A DNA stretch of 64,000 nt, from contig NZ_QBDT01000001.1 in the NCBI RefSeq assembly GCF_004124325.1, positions 5,580,001 to 5,644,000 on the forward strand, written 5' to 3'. The stretch comes from Streptomyces sp. L2 (GTDB lineage Bacteria; Actinomycetota; Actinomycetes; Streptomycetales; Streptomycetaceae). A model generated the notes under the pieces. It was not told the origin of the DNA. It saw only the letters and a list, made by a program, of their open reading frames with translations, and searched no databases. The translations under genes were made by a program, and so were the position numbers. Positions 36,015 to 47,097 of this stretch are shown here, one piece after another (position 1 is the stretch's first letter; every line of letters starts with the position of its first letter).

Positions 36015-36100
36015 GCGGCTCATCGTATGCGGCACGTGCCCCTCCGTCGCCACCCGCGCAGACCGCACTTCCTGCTGTTTCTACGCGCGTTCGCCCGTTT

Positions 36101-37318
36101 CTACGCGTGTCCGGTCAAAGCCTCGCCGGAAACACCGGCGAGGCACGCATCGTCTCCGTGGGCGCAGCTCACCGCGCCGTACGCGCCGACCGCCACGTCG
36201 GCCAGGTTCTGCAGGCTGTCGGTTCCCGGCTGGAAATAGCCGCTGTGCCCCTGAGCGTCACGCGAGGACAGCAGACGCGCGCCGTACCCCGAGGACATCG
36301 GATCGGCCCCGTGGCCGAGCCCGCCGACCTCCAGGTACGGAACGTCCTGCACCCAGTCCGTGGCGTCCCGCATGGCCCACAGCCGGGCCGAGGTGTGCAG
36401 GTGGGAAGCCTTCGAGACGCGCAGGCCGGGGCTCGCGGCCACCGCGATGTCGGTCACCCGGGCGGGCATGTCGTGCGCGGCGACCCCGCAGAGCACCGAG
36501 CCGTAGCTGTGGCAGACCGTCGTCACGGGGGCGTGGCCGGGCAGGGCGCGCAGCAGCGCGTTCAGCCGTACGGCGCCCTCCTCGGCGCGCATCGCGGTGG
36601 CCGCGTCGACGCCGAGCCCGGCGGGGGCGGTGTAGTCGGCCCAGGCGATCACCGCCGTACGCGTGCCGGGGCGTGCCGTGCGCTCGGCCGCGTACAGCGC
36701 CTCGGCCATGCCGACCGGGGCGCTGTACTGGCGGTACGTCTTCTGGAAGGTGAGCAGGTCGGTGTCGACGCCGGGGACAACGACGGAGATCCGCTGCGCC
36801 TTGGTGAGGTTCCCGAACACCTCGGCGACCCGGCCGGTGCCCTTCGGGTCGAACGCGAGGATCTGCCGGTGGTCGCGCATCAGCGACTCGTACCGGTGCA
36901 TGCGCCGACTCGCGTCCTGGTGCCCGACCGCGGTGAGGCGTTTGTCGTGCATCCGCTCCCGCTCGGCCCGGCGTGCCTGGCCGAGCGCGATGTGGTTGGC
37001 GCGGTAGCGCAGGGTGACCGGCGCGCCGTTCATGTTGCCGACGGCGAGCGGATAGCGGTGGGCGAGGCGGTCGCGGTCCCGGGGGGTGAGCGAGGCGAAG
37101 AAGCGGGTGAGCCGCGCGGGCGCCGCCTCGGGGTCCGGCAGGTGCAGCCCGTGGATGCTTCCGTGCTCCCACTTGGCTATCGAGGCCTGCAGGGCGGACG
37201 GCGGACGGTGACTGCGCAGGGCGGTCCAGCCGGTCGTCGCGAGCATCACGAACACGACGGCCAGGGCCAGCAGCGCGCGCCAGACGTTCAGTTGCGGGGA
37301 GGTTTCGAAGGAAGTCAC
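36101..37318 (-). CDS. alpha/beta hydrolase, DUF1023 family, membrane-anchored or secreted
   Basis: 405 residues. One hydrophobic helix near residues 13-31 (ALLALAVVFVMLATTGWTAL) acts as anchor or uncleaved signal. The hydrolase domain contains VVVPGVDTDLLTF and the nucleophile elbow TTVCHSYGSVLCG (Cys-His-Ser-Tyr-Gly in place of GxSxG), typical of DUF1023. A late His in GLGHGADPMSSGY fits the catalytic His. Two cysteines in the tail (SCAHGDDAC) may be disulfide bonded outside the cell. The substrate is unknown. It is monocistronic. Confidence 0.9.
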   Translation of the reverse strand: MTSFETSPQLNVWRALLALAVVFVMLATTGWTALRSHRPPSALQASIAKWEHGSIHGLHLPDPEAAPARLTRFFASLTPRDRDRLAHRYPLAVGNMNGAPVTLRYRANHIALGQARRAERERMHDKRLTAVGHQDASRRMHRYESLMRDHRQILAFDPKGTGRVAEVFGNLTKAQRISVVVPGVDTDLLTFQKTYRQYSAPVGMAEALYAAERTARPGTRTAVIAWADYTAPAGLGVDAATAMRAEEGAVRLNALLRALPGHAPVTTVCHSYGSVLCGVAAHDMPARVTDIAVAASPGLRVSKASHLHTSARLWAMRDATDWVQDVPYLEVGGLGHGADPMSSGYGARLLSSRDAQGHSGYFQPGTDSLQNLADVAVGAYGAVSCAHGDDACLAGVSGEALTGHA

Positions 37319-37432
37319 TGGGAGGACACACTAGGAGAACGGGAGGGTCTCGGGGTAACCGAGTGACAGGGATCACGTTTCACCCGATCCATGGATCACG
37401 TGAGCTCCGGCAGCGGTCACCTGCCCAACGGC

Positions 37433-38077
37433 TCAGCCCGTCCGCCAGTTCCCCGTCAGCGCCGGGCCCACCTGATCGAGGTACGACGCGGTGAGCGCGC
37501 GGATCGCCTCCAGGCTGAAGTCGTCGCCCGTGCTCCACTGCCGTTCGGTGACCCGGATCACGGCCCCGAACACCGCCACGGCGAGCCGCGGCCGCGGATC
37601 GGACGCCGCGTCCACACCCTCCCGCGCGGCGAGTTCACGCGCGATGGTCTCCTCCGTGGCGGCGGAGCGGCGCAGATGGGCGGCGAGCAGGGCGGGCGTC
37701 GACTCGATCGTCCGGTACATGCGCAGGTACAGCTCCACCGGCACCGCCGACTCCACCGTCTCGCGGATGGCGTCCCAGCCCTCCAGCATCGCCTGCCGCA
37801 GCGCCTCCATCGGCGCCTCGTCCGCGGGGCGCTCCCGTACGGCCGCCACGAAGTGAGCCTCCGTCATCTCCTGTACGGCGAACGCCACGTCCTCCTTGCC
37901 GGCGAAGTAGCGGAAGAACGTGCGCTGCGACACGTCGACGGACTCGGCGATCTCGTCGACGGTGGTGCGCTCGTAGCCCTGGGTGGTGAACAGTTCGAGA
38001 GCGGCCCGCAGCAGCGCCTCCCTGGTCCGCCGCTTCTTGCGCTCGCGCAGCGTCTCCGGCGTCTCCAGCGTGTCCAT
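37433..38077 (-). CDS. TetR-family repressor of the divergent MFS pump
   Basis: 214 residues. The N-terminal HTH is TREALLRAALELFTTQGYERTTVDEIAESVDVSQRTFFRYFAGKED, a standard TetR sequence. The C-terminal about 150 residues are all-helical and form the ligand pocket. It is transcribed away from the DHA2 exporter with 109 bp between starts that hold overlapping promoters and inverted arms. The expected role is repression of the pump and itself until a drug or metabolite binds. Confidence 0.93.
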   Translation of the reverse strand: MDTLETPETLRERKKRRTREALLRAALELFTTQGYERTTVDEIAESVDVSQRTFFRYFAGKEDVAFAVQEMTEAHFVAAVRERPADEAPMEALRQAMLEGWDAIRETVESAVPVELYLRMYRTIESTPALLAAHLRRSAATEETIARELAAREGVDAASDPRPRLAVAVFGAVIRVTERQWSTGDDFSLEAIRALTASYLDQVGPALTGNWRTG

Positions 38078-38137
38078 GGCCTCTCCTGTACGGCGTCCTT
38101 CCCGTTCACCCTATGTCCATGTGATGTCAGTTACCGA

Positions 38138-38180
38138 CTAGTGAAATGGTTTGTCAACTGTCAGTGGCTGTCACTAGCCT
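38138..38180. promoter_or_regulatory. overlapping divergent promoters and inverted arms between tetR and MFS
   Basis: Forward: TTGTCA (38151-38156), 18 bp, TAGCCT (38175-38180), then seven bases to the MFS ATG, so the transcript is probably leaderless. Reverse: TTGACA (38157 to 38152), 18 bp, TAACTG. CTAGTGA (38138-38144) and TCACTAG (38171-38177) are perfect inverted arms overlapping the forward -10, a likely TetR site. Confidence 0.7.
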
Positions 38181-38186
38181 CGAAGT

Positions 38187-39830
38187 ATGACTAGTCAGAC
38201 CACCATCGACACGACCGGTCCGGGGGACGGCGCGGCAGTCGAATCGGAGCCGGCCGCGGCCGCGGGGCTGCGCGGGCACCCCTGGCTCACCCTGATCACC
38301 GTCGCCGTAGGGGTCATGATGGTGGCCCTGGACGGCACCATCGTGGCCATCGCCAACCCGGCCATCCAGAAGGACCTGCACGCGAGCTTCTCGGACGTGC
38401 AGTGGATCACCAACGGCTACTTCCTGGCCCTCGCGGTGTCCCTGATCACCGCGGGCAAGCTCGGTGACCGCTTCGGCCACCGGCAGACGTTCCTCATCGG
38501 TGTGACCGGCTTCGCCGCCGCCTCCGGTGCCATCGGCCTGTCGAACAGCATCGCCGCGGTCGTCACCTTCCGCGTCTTCCAGGGCGTGTTCGGCGCGTTG
38601 CTGATGCCGGCCGCGCTCGGCCTGCTGCGGGCCACCTTCCCGGCCGAGAAGCTCAACATGGCGATCGGCATCTGGGGCATGGTGATCGGCGCGTCCACCG
38701 CGGGCGGCCCGATCCTCGGCGGTGTCCTCGTCGAGCACGTCAACTGGCAGTCGGTGTTCTTCATCAACGTGCCCGTCGGCGCGCTCGCCCTGCTGCTCGG
38801 CCTGCTGATCCTGCTCGACCACCGCGCCGCTCTCGGGCGGAGCCCGGAAAACGGGCACAGCGCCCCCCGCTCCTTCGACCTGCCCGGCATAGCCCTGCTG
38901 TCCGGTGCGATGTTCTGCCTGGTCTGGGCCCTCATCAAGGCCCCGGCCTGGGGCTGGGGCGACGGCAGGACGTGGGCCTTCATCGCCGGTTCGGTGCTGC
39001 TCTTCGCCCTCTTCGCGTTCTGGGAGACCAAGGTCGCGGAGCCGCTGATCCCGCTCGGCCTGTTCCGCTCCGTCCCGCTCTCCGCGGGCGTGCTGCTGAT
39101 GGTGCTCATGGCCATCGCCTTCATGGGCGGCCTGTTCTTCGTCACCTTCTACCTGCAGAACGTGCACGGCATGAGCCCGATCGACGCCGGCCTGCACCTG
39201 CTGCCGCTGACCGGCATGATGATCGTCGGCTCCCCGCTGGCCGGAGCGATGATCACCAAGCTGGGCCCGCGCATCCCGCTGGCCGGAGGCATGGTGGCCA
39301 CCGCGGTCGCCATGTACGGCATGTCGACGCTGACGGCCGGCACCGGCAGCGGTGTCATGTCGGTCTGGTTCGCCCTGCTCGGCCTCGGCCTCGCGCCGGT
39401 GATGGTCGGCGCCACCGAGGTCATCGTCGGCAACGCGCCGATGGAGCTGTCCGGTGTCGCCGGCGGACTCCAGCAGGCCGCCATGCAGATCGGCGGCAGC
39501 CTCGGTACGGCGGTGCTGGGCGCGGTGATGGCCTCCAAGGTCGACAGCGACCTGCCGGGCAACTGGGCCGGCGCGGGCCTGCCGAAGCTGACTCCGGCAC
39601 AGCTGCACCAGGCCTCCGAGGCGGTCCAGGTGGGCGCGGCACCGGTGACGAAGGACATGCCGGCGGCGATGGTCGCGAAGATCACCGAGGTGGCGCACCA
39701 CACCTTCATCTCCGGCATGAGCCTGGCCTCGCTGGTCGCGGCGGGCGTCGCGGCGGTGGCCGTGTTCGTCGCGCTGTTCACCAAGCGGGGTGCGAACGTC
39801 GAGTCGGGGGCGGGCGTGGGTCACATCTGA
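38187..39830 (+). CDS. DHA2-family MFS drug exporter (14 TM)
   Basis: 547 residues. About 14 hydrophobic helices are visible. Motif A is KLGDRFGHRQTF and motif C-like GIWGMVIGASTAGGPILGGVL follows; VALDGTIVAIANPAIQKDL (motif D1 region) marks the EmrB/QacA group. It exports small hydrophobic compounds using the proton gradient. It is paired with the divergent TetR gene, the usual drug-responsive arrangement. The ATG lies at the predicted transcription start. Confidence 0.95.
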   Translation: MTSQTTIDTTGPGDGAAVESEPAAAAGLRGHPWLTLITVAVGVMMVALDGTIVAIANPAIQKDLHASFSDVQWITNGYFLALAVSLITAGKLGDRFGHRQTFLIGVTGFAAASGAIGLSNSIAAVVTFRVFQGVFGALLMPAALGLLRATFPAEKLNMAIGIWGMVIGASTAGGPILGGVLVEHVNWQSVFFINVPVGALALLLGLLILLDHRAALGRSPENGHSAPRSFDLPGIALLSGAMFCLVWALIKAPAWGWGDGRTWAFIAGSVLLFALFAFWETKVAEPLIPLGLFRSVPLSAGVLLMVLMAIAFMGGLFFVTFYLQNVHGMSPIDAGLHLLPLTGMMIVGSPLAGAMITKLGPRIPLAGGMVATAVAMYGMSTLTAGTGSGVMSVWFALLGLGLAPVMVGATEVIVGNAPMELSGVAGGLQQAAMQIGGSLGTAVLGAVMASKVDSDLPGNWAGAGLPKLTPAQLHQASEAVQVGAAPVTKDMPAAMVAKITEVAHHTFISGMSLASLVAAGVAAVAVFVALFTKRGANVESGAGVGHI

Positions 39831-40042
39831 GCGAGGTTCCCCTATCAGGGTGACTCCGCTAAAGATCCCTCGCCTCGGGCGCGCGCCGCAGGTCACAGTG
39901 GGTCACGTCCTCCGCAGGGCCCTCCGGGCGGCGGCGGACGACCGGGCCACGGCGCGCGCCGCAGGAGGGGGGCGACGCGCGCCGGCCTCCGGCGGTTCCA
40001 CGAACTCCGGCCCACTGCCGAGTGCGGGCACGCAGTGGCTCG

Positions 40043-40493
40043 TCGCGCAGTTCCCCGCGCCCCTTAGGGGTGGCTGCCCCGCCTGCGCCGTCTTGGCCTG
40101 CGGGCCGGTCGTGGTTGCTCGCGCAGTTCCCCGCGCCCCTTAGGGGTGGCTGCCCCGCCTGCGCCGTCTTGGCCTGCGGGCCGGTCGTGGTTGTTCGCGC
40201 AGTTCCCCGCGCCCCTTAGGGGTGGCTGCCCCGCCTGCGCCGTCTTGGCCTGCGGGCCGGTCGTGGTTGCTCGCGCAGTTCCCCGCGCCCCTCAGGGCCG
40301 CCGCGCCGTCTTCGCTCGCGGGCGCGCTGTGGCCGCTCTCGCCCGCGCGGCGGAGCCGTAAATCGGCACAGCCCCGCGGCCCTGACGGGGCGCTGCCCCC
40401 CTTGGCTGCGGGCATGCGTGCCTCCCCCAGTGCCTTAAGGGCCTGGGGGACCCCCAGGGCGGCACGGGTGGGCGCAGCGGCACCCTGCGAGCG
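40043..40493. repeat. composite repeat array (short form x4, long form, C block with inserted hairpin) in a 693-bp gap
   Basis: TTCCCCGCGCCCC starts at 40051, 40127, 40203 and 40279, a strict 76-bp period with nearly identical units. A reverse long form follows (40327-40394, GCGGCGGAGCCGTAAATCGG). The C block (40405-40493) is split after GGGCATGCGTGCC by about 35 bp (40422-40457, CTCCCCCAG ... CTGGGGGACCCCC). The order copies the 32881-33228 array. The array fills the gap between the MFS stop and the convergent channel gene; 39831-40042 shows nothing I can name. Confidence 0.88.
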
Positions 40494-40523
40494 CAGGTGA
40501 GTGAGACCGACCCCCGGCCGAGC

Positions 40524-41267
40524 TCAGCCCCGCTGCTCCTGGCGCTCCGCCGACAGCGCCGCCACCTCCGCCCGGAGCAACCGAATCTCCTCGGCCAGCG
40601 CAGCGATCGCCTCCGTCTGTCGCCGCTCCTCCACATCATCCTTCTCGAACCGCGCGATGAACCAGGCCGCGATATTCGCGGTGACCACACCCAGCAGCGC
40701 GATCCCGGACAGCATCAGCCCGACCGCGATCACCCGCCCCAGCCCCGTGGTCGGCGCGTGGTCCCCGTACCCCACGGTCGTCATCGTGGTGAACGACCAC
40801 CACACCGCGTCACCGAGCGTCCGGATGTTCCCGTGCGGCGCCGTCCGCTCCACGGACAGCACGGCCAGCGACCCGAACATCAGCAGCCCGACCACGGACC
40901 CCACGACATACGTCGTCAGCCGGATCTGCGGAGCCATCCGCGCCCGCCGCCCCACCAGCAGCAGCGTCGACACCAGCCGCAGCAACCGCAACGGCTGCAG
41001 CACCGGCAGCACCACCGCGCACAGGTCCGGCCAGTGCGTCCGCACAAACTCCCTGCGCCGCGGAGCGAGCCCGAGCCGCATCAGGTAGTCCACGGCGAAC
41101 GCACCCCACACCACCCACTCCACACCCGTACACACGACCGTCAGCCGGTGCCCCGCAGAGCTGTCCACGATCGGCACGGCATAGGCAACAGCGAACGCCA
41201 GAGCAAGCCCCAGCAACGGCCGCTGAGTACACCGCTCCCACCGAGCCTGCCCCGACAGATCGTCCAT
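40524..41267 (-). CDS. potassium channel, voltage-gated-like superfamily
   Basis: 247 residues. Hydrophobic helices near 18-33, 43-63, 80-105, 118-138 and 175-198 surround the pore loop WWSFTTMTTVGYGDHAP. TVGYGD (164-169) is the K+ selectivity filter. The S4 region (LQPLRLLRLVSTLLLVGRRARM) has only scattered arginines, so voltage sensing is uncertain. The C-terminus is a coiled coil (EERRQTEAIAALAEEIRLLRAEVAALSAER) that likely aids tetramer assembly. It should set membrane potential or K+ balance. Confidence 0.93.
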   Translation of the reverse strand: MDDLSGQARWERCTQRPLLGLALAFAVAYAVPIVDSSAGHRLTVVCTGVEWVVWGAFAVDYLMRLGLAPRRREFVRTHWPDLCAVVLPVLQPLRLLRLVSTLLLVGRRARMAPQIRLTTYVVGSVVGLLMFGSLAVLSVERTAPHGNIRTLGDAVWWSFTTMTTVGYGDHAPTTGLGRVIAVGLMLSGIALLGVVTANIAAWFIARFEKDDVEERRQTEAIAALAEEIRLLRAEVAALSAERQEQRG

Positions 41268-41289
41268 CAGCGCATCGTAGGACCAGGCA

Positions 41290-41370
41290 AGCGCCCCGAA
41301 GGGGCGCGGGGCTGTGCCGATATGCGGCTCCGCCGCGCGGGCGCGACCAGCCACAGCGCACCCGCACCCG
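41290..41370 (+). repeat. dispersed palindromic element, long form
   Basis: GCGCCCCGAAGGGGCGCGGG hairpin, GCCGATATGCGGCTCCGCC core, CGCGGGCGCGACCAGCC end. Located between the aceE stop and the start of the channel gene, it may terminate aceE transcripts. Confidence 0.9.
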
Positions 41371-41437
41371 CACCCGGCGACGCAAGCCGCACGAACCCGC
41401 GCCCTCACCTACCAGCCGGCCAAAGCCGAGCGCAGCG

Positions 41438-44185
<2,748 letters not shown>

Positions 44186-44587
44186 GCTGTTCCTTACCTG
44201 TCGGAGGGCCGCTTGTCTTCTCGTGTTTCTCGCGTTCGTGCTCGCCTACATCGTCCTCATGGTCCACCCCGGGGCGACGTACGTCATCTGTACCGGTCAA
44301 AACGCAACGATACGCCCGGGGTGTGACGTGGTTGGCAAAGCTGTTCGAGAGGGTCAGCCGGTCGAGGATTCCGAACCGTGCAAACCGGGCACATCGGTGT
44401 GATGTGGCGGGCGCGGAATCGGGGTACGGTGCCAGAAGTTGCGGCGACACGGCCCGGATCGTCACTGTTTCGGCGGTCTGGAGGGCCGGGTACTTGCGCG
44501 ATCCGTCCCGCCCGTGTGGACTACGGCCAATGCTTCGCGCACGCGCGTGGCTGAGATATTCACCAAGACATGATCAGGAGGCAACCC
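44186..44587. other. 402-bp divergent intergenic region between aceE and DUF3052
   Basis: The region holds the promoters of both genes. I can point to a perfect GACGTACGTC palindrome near 44276 and an AT-richer stretch near 44296-44312, but no promoter pair good enough to name. No RNA or small gene is supported. Confidence 0.5.
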
Positions 44588-45025
44588 GTGAGCGCGACCG
44601 CGGACCACGCGGAGGAGCGGACGAACCCTGCCGTCAGGCTGGGTTTCCAGCCCGGGCAGGTGGTCCAGGAGATCGGCTACGACGACGATGTCGATCAGGA
44701 GCTCCGCGAGGCCATCGAGGGCGCCGTCGAAGGCGACCTGAAGGACGAGGACTACGACGACGTGGCCGACGCCGTCGTGCTGTGGTTCCGTGACGACGAT
44801 GGAGACCTGACCGATGCGCTGGTGGATGCCACCACGTACATCGAAGAGGGCGGCGCCATCCTGCTCCTCACGCCGAAGACCGGCCGTGACGGGTACGTGG
44901 AGGCGAGCGAGATCTCCGAAGCCGCCACGACCGCCGGCCTGACGGCGTCCAAGAGCGTCAGCGTGGGCAAGGACTGGAGCGGCTCGCGCCTGGCGACGCC
45001 GAAGGCGGCCAAGTCCAGGAAGTGA
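44588..45025 (+). CDS. DUF3052 protein
   Basis: 145 residues from a GTG six bases after AGGAGG. The sequence is strongly acidic (DDDVDQELREAIEGAVEGDLKDEDYDDVADAVVLWFRDDDGDLTDALVD) and matches DUF3052, a conserved actinobacterial family found next to aceE and AhpE-type peroxiredoxins. No catalytic motif can be pointed to. Its place between pyruvate dehydrogenase and peroxiredoxin suggests a role in central metabolism or redox control, as inference only. Confidence 0.93.
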   Translation: MSATADHAEERTNPAVRLGFQPGQVVQEIGYDDDVDQELREAIEGAVEGDLKDEDYDDVADAVVLWFRDDDGDLTDALVDATTYIEEGGAILLLTPKTGRDGYVEASEISEAATTAGLTASKSVSVGKDWSGSRLATPKAAKSRK

Positions 45026-45162
45026 CCCCCGGCTGAGCGCCGCCCCCCGGACGGGCTGGATTTCGCCCCGGCCCGTCCGGAGTCCCCGGTGATCGCTGCG
45101 TAGGCTGGTCGGGAGCGCGACACGCGCTCTCACCCGAACAGCCCACCGAAAGGGATGCACAC

Positions 45163-45621
45163 ATGGCGATCCAGGTCGGCGACAAGGCGCCCGACTTCGA
45201 GCTCAAGGACAACCACGGCCGCACCGTGAGGCTCTCCGACTTCCGCGGTGACAAGAACGTGGTGGTGCTCTTCTACCCGTTCGCCTTCACCGGCGTGTGC
45301 ACCGGCGAGCTGTGCGAGCTGCGCGACAACCTGCCGAAGCTCGCGGACCGCGACACCCAGCTCCTCGCCGTCTCCAACGACTCCATCCACACCCTGCGCG
45401 TCTTCGCCGAGCAGGAGGGCCTGGAGTACCCGCTGCTCAGCGACTTCTGGCCGCACGGCAACGTCTCGCGCGCGTACGGCGTCTTCGACGAGGACAAGGG
45501 CTGTGCCGTCCGTGGCACCTTCATCATCGACAAGGAGGGTGTCGTGCGGTGGACCGTGGTCAACGGCCTGCCGGACGCCCGCGACCTCGGCGAGTACGTG
45601 AAGGCGCTCGACACCCTCTGA
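45163..45621 (+). CDS. peroxiredoxin, BCP/AhpE type with a second cysteine
   Basis: 152 residues. The peroxidatic site is [16 protein letters not shown]: Cys46 with Pro39 and Thr43 of the PxxxT/SxxC motif. Cys51, five residues on, matches the resolving Cys of E. coli BCP. Mycobacterial AhpE lacks it. A third Cys lies in KGCAVRG. The enzyme should reduce hydroperoxides through an intramolecular disulfide recycled by thioredoxin or mycothiol systems. It follows DUF3052 by 137 bp. Confidence 0.95.
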   Translation: MAIQVGDKAPDFELKDNHGRTVRLSDFRGDKNVVVLFYPFAFTGVCTGELCELRDNLPKLADRDTQLLAVSNDSIHTLRVFAEQEGLEYPLLSDFWPHGNVSRAYGVFDEDKGCAVRGTFIIDKEGVVRWTVVNGLPDARDLGEYVKALDTL

Positions 45622-45673
45622 GCACTCCGCGGTCCGACACCTGCGAAGTTTCGGGTCCAGGGTCTGCGGGGGC

Positions 45674-45702
45674 GGGAACCCGTCACTAGGATCGGCACGT
45701 TG
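45674..45702 (+). promoter_or_regulatory. stress-sigma-type promoter candidate before terD1
   Basis: GGGAAC (45674-45679), 19 bp, GTTG (45699-45702). This is close to the Streptomyces sigma-R consensus GGGAAT-N18/19-GTT used for thiol-oxidative stress. A TAGGAT (45687-45692) hexamer inside the spacer is an alternative housekeeping -10 but lacks a good -35. Confidence 0.5.
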
Positions 45703-45760
45703 ATCCCATATCCGAAAGCACGACGGGGCTCCCCGCCCCCGGACACCACTTGGAGGACTC

Positions 45761-46336
45761 GTGGGAGTCAGCCTCAGCAAGGGCGGCAACGTTTCGCTGA
45801 CGAAGGAGGCCCCGGGCCTGACCGCCGTCATCGTCGGTCTCGGCTGGGACGTGCGCACCACGACCGGCACGGACTTCGACCTCGACGCCAGCGCGCTGCT
45901 GGTGGACAGCTCCGGCAAGGTCAGCAGCGACCAGAACTTCGTCTTCTTCAACAACCTCAAGAGCCCCGACGGCTCCGTGGAGCACACCGGTGACAACATC
46001 ACCGGTGAGGGCGAGGGCGACGACGAGCAGATCAAGGTGAACCTGGCCGGCGTCCCGGCCGAGATCGAGAAGATCGTCTTCCCGGTCTCGATCTACGACG
46101 CCGAGAACCGCCAGCAGTCCTTCGGCCAGGTGCGCAACGCGTTCATCCGCGTCGTCAACCAGGCAGGCGAGCAGGAGATCGCCCGGTACGACCTCAGTGA
46201 GGACGCCTCCACCGAGACCGCCATGGTCTTCGGCGAGCTGTACCGGCACGGCGCCGAGTGGAAGTTCCGCGCCATCGGCCAGGGCTACGCCTCGGGCCTG
46301 CGCGGCATCGCCCAGGACTTCGGCGTCAACGTCTGA
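45761..46336 (+). CDS. terD: TerD-family stress protein, paralogue 1
   Basis: 191 residues from a GTG nine bases after TTGGAGG. TerD hallmarks: [14 protein letters not shown] at the start, [22 protein letters not shown], and [26 protein letters not shown], an acidic Ca2+-binding loop. TerD proteins bind calcium and support tellurite, oxidative and phage tolerance; in Streptomyces they also affect differentiation. It is followed by a close paralogue at 46443. Confidence 0.96.
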   Translation: MGVSLSKGGNVSLTKEAPGLTAVIVGLGWDVRTTTGTDFDLDASALLVDSSGKVSSDQNFVFFNNLKSPDGSVEHTGDNITGEGEGDDEQIKVNLAGVPAEIEKIVFPVSIYDAENRQQSFGQVRNAFIRVVNQAGEQEIARYDLSEDASTETAMVFGELYRHGAEWKFRAIGQGYASGLRGIAQDFGVNV

Positions 46337-46442
46337 TCCCGGCAGGGTTACGACGCCCTCACCGTCCGGCGCCGCACCGTTTGGGGGCGGCGCCGGACGC
46401 GCAGGACAACCAGGAAAGCATCATCAGGGGAGGACCAGCATC

Positions 46443-47021
46443 ATGGGCGTCACACTCGCCAAGGGGGGCAACGTCTCCCTCTCCAAAGCCGCACCCAACC
46501 TCACCAACGTGCTGATCGGCCTCGGCTGGGACGCGCGCTCCACCACCGGAGCCCCCTTCGACCTGGACGCCAGCGCCCTGCTCTGCGGCGCCACGAACCG
46601 GGTCCTGGGCGACGAGTGGTTCGTCTTCTACAACCAGCTCACGAGCCCGGACGGCTCCGTCGAGCACACCGGCGACAACCTCACCGGCGAGGGCGAAGGC
46701 GACGACGAGTCGATCCTGGTCGACCTCGGCAAGGTCCCCGCCCACTGCGAGAAGATCATCTTCCCCGTCTCCATCCACATGGCCGAGGAACGCGGACAGG
46801 CCTTCGGCCAGGTCTCCAACGCGTTCATCCGCGTCGTCAACCAGGCCGACGGCCAGGAACTCGCCCGCTACGACCTCAGCGAGGACGCCTCCACCGAGAC
46901 CGCGATGATCTTCGGTGAGCTGTACCGCTACCAGGGCGAGTGGAAGTTCCGTGCGGTGGGGCAGGGGTACGCGTCGGGGCTGCGCGGCATCGCTCTAGAC
47001 TTCGGAGTCAACGTTTCGTAA
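46443..47021 (+). CDS. terD: TerD-family stress protein, paralogue 2
   Basis: 192 residues, closely similar over its whole length to the product at 45761: it shares GDN[IL]TGEGEGDDE and [13 protein letters not shown] Cys in [12 protein letters not shown] and another in PAHCEKII distinguish it. The duplicates probably arose by tandem duplication. The 106 bp between them hold no clear terminator, so they may be cotranscribed. It carries an acidic calcium site as in TerD/TerE. Confidence 0.95.
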   Translation: MGVTLAKGGNVSLSKAAPNLTNVLIGLGWDARSTTGAPFDLDASALLCGATNRVLGDEWFVFYNQLTSPDGSVEHTGDNLTGEGEGDDESILVDLGKVPAHCEKIIFPVSIHMAEERGQAFGQVSNAFIRVVNQADGQELARYDLSEDASTETAMIFGELYRYQGEWKFRAVGQGYASGLRGIALDFGVNVS

Positions 47022-47044
47022 AGCCGCCTACGGCGCGGGGGACA

Positions 47045-47071
47045 CCCTCCCCCAGACTTCGTCTGGGAGGG
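47045..47071. terminator. hairpin after terD paralogue 2
   Basis: CCCAGAC-TTC-GTCTGGG is a perfect 7-bp stem, extended by CCCT/AGGG around a two-base bulge. It lies 24 bp after the terD2 stop and 27 bp before the DUF475 start, so it could attenuate read-through. The same type of hairpin is inserted into the composite repeat at 40422-40457, so it is a mobile-like element rather than a gene-specific terminator. Confidence 0.6.
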
Positions 47072-47097
47072 ACCCCCAACACACGATGGGGTAGCCA

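Noticed and set aside
40043..40300. 76-bp tandem repeats as a CRISPR array
   Set aside because: The units are contiguous and nearly identical with no unique spacers, and no cas genes are present.
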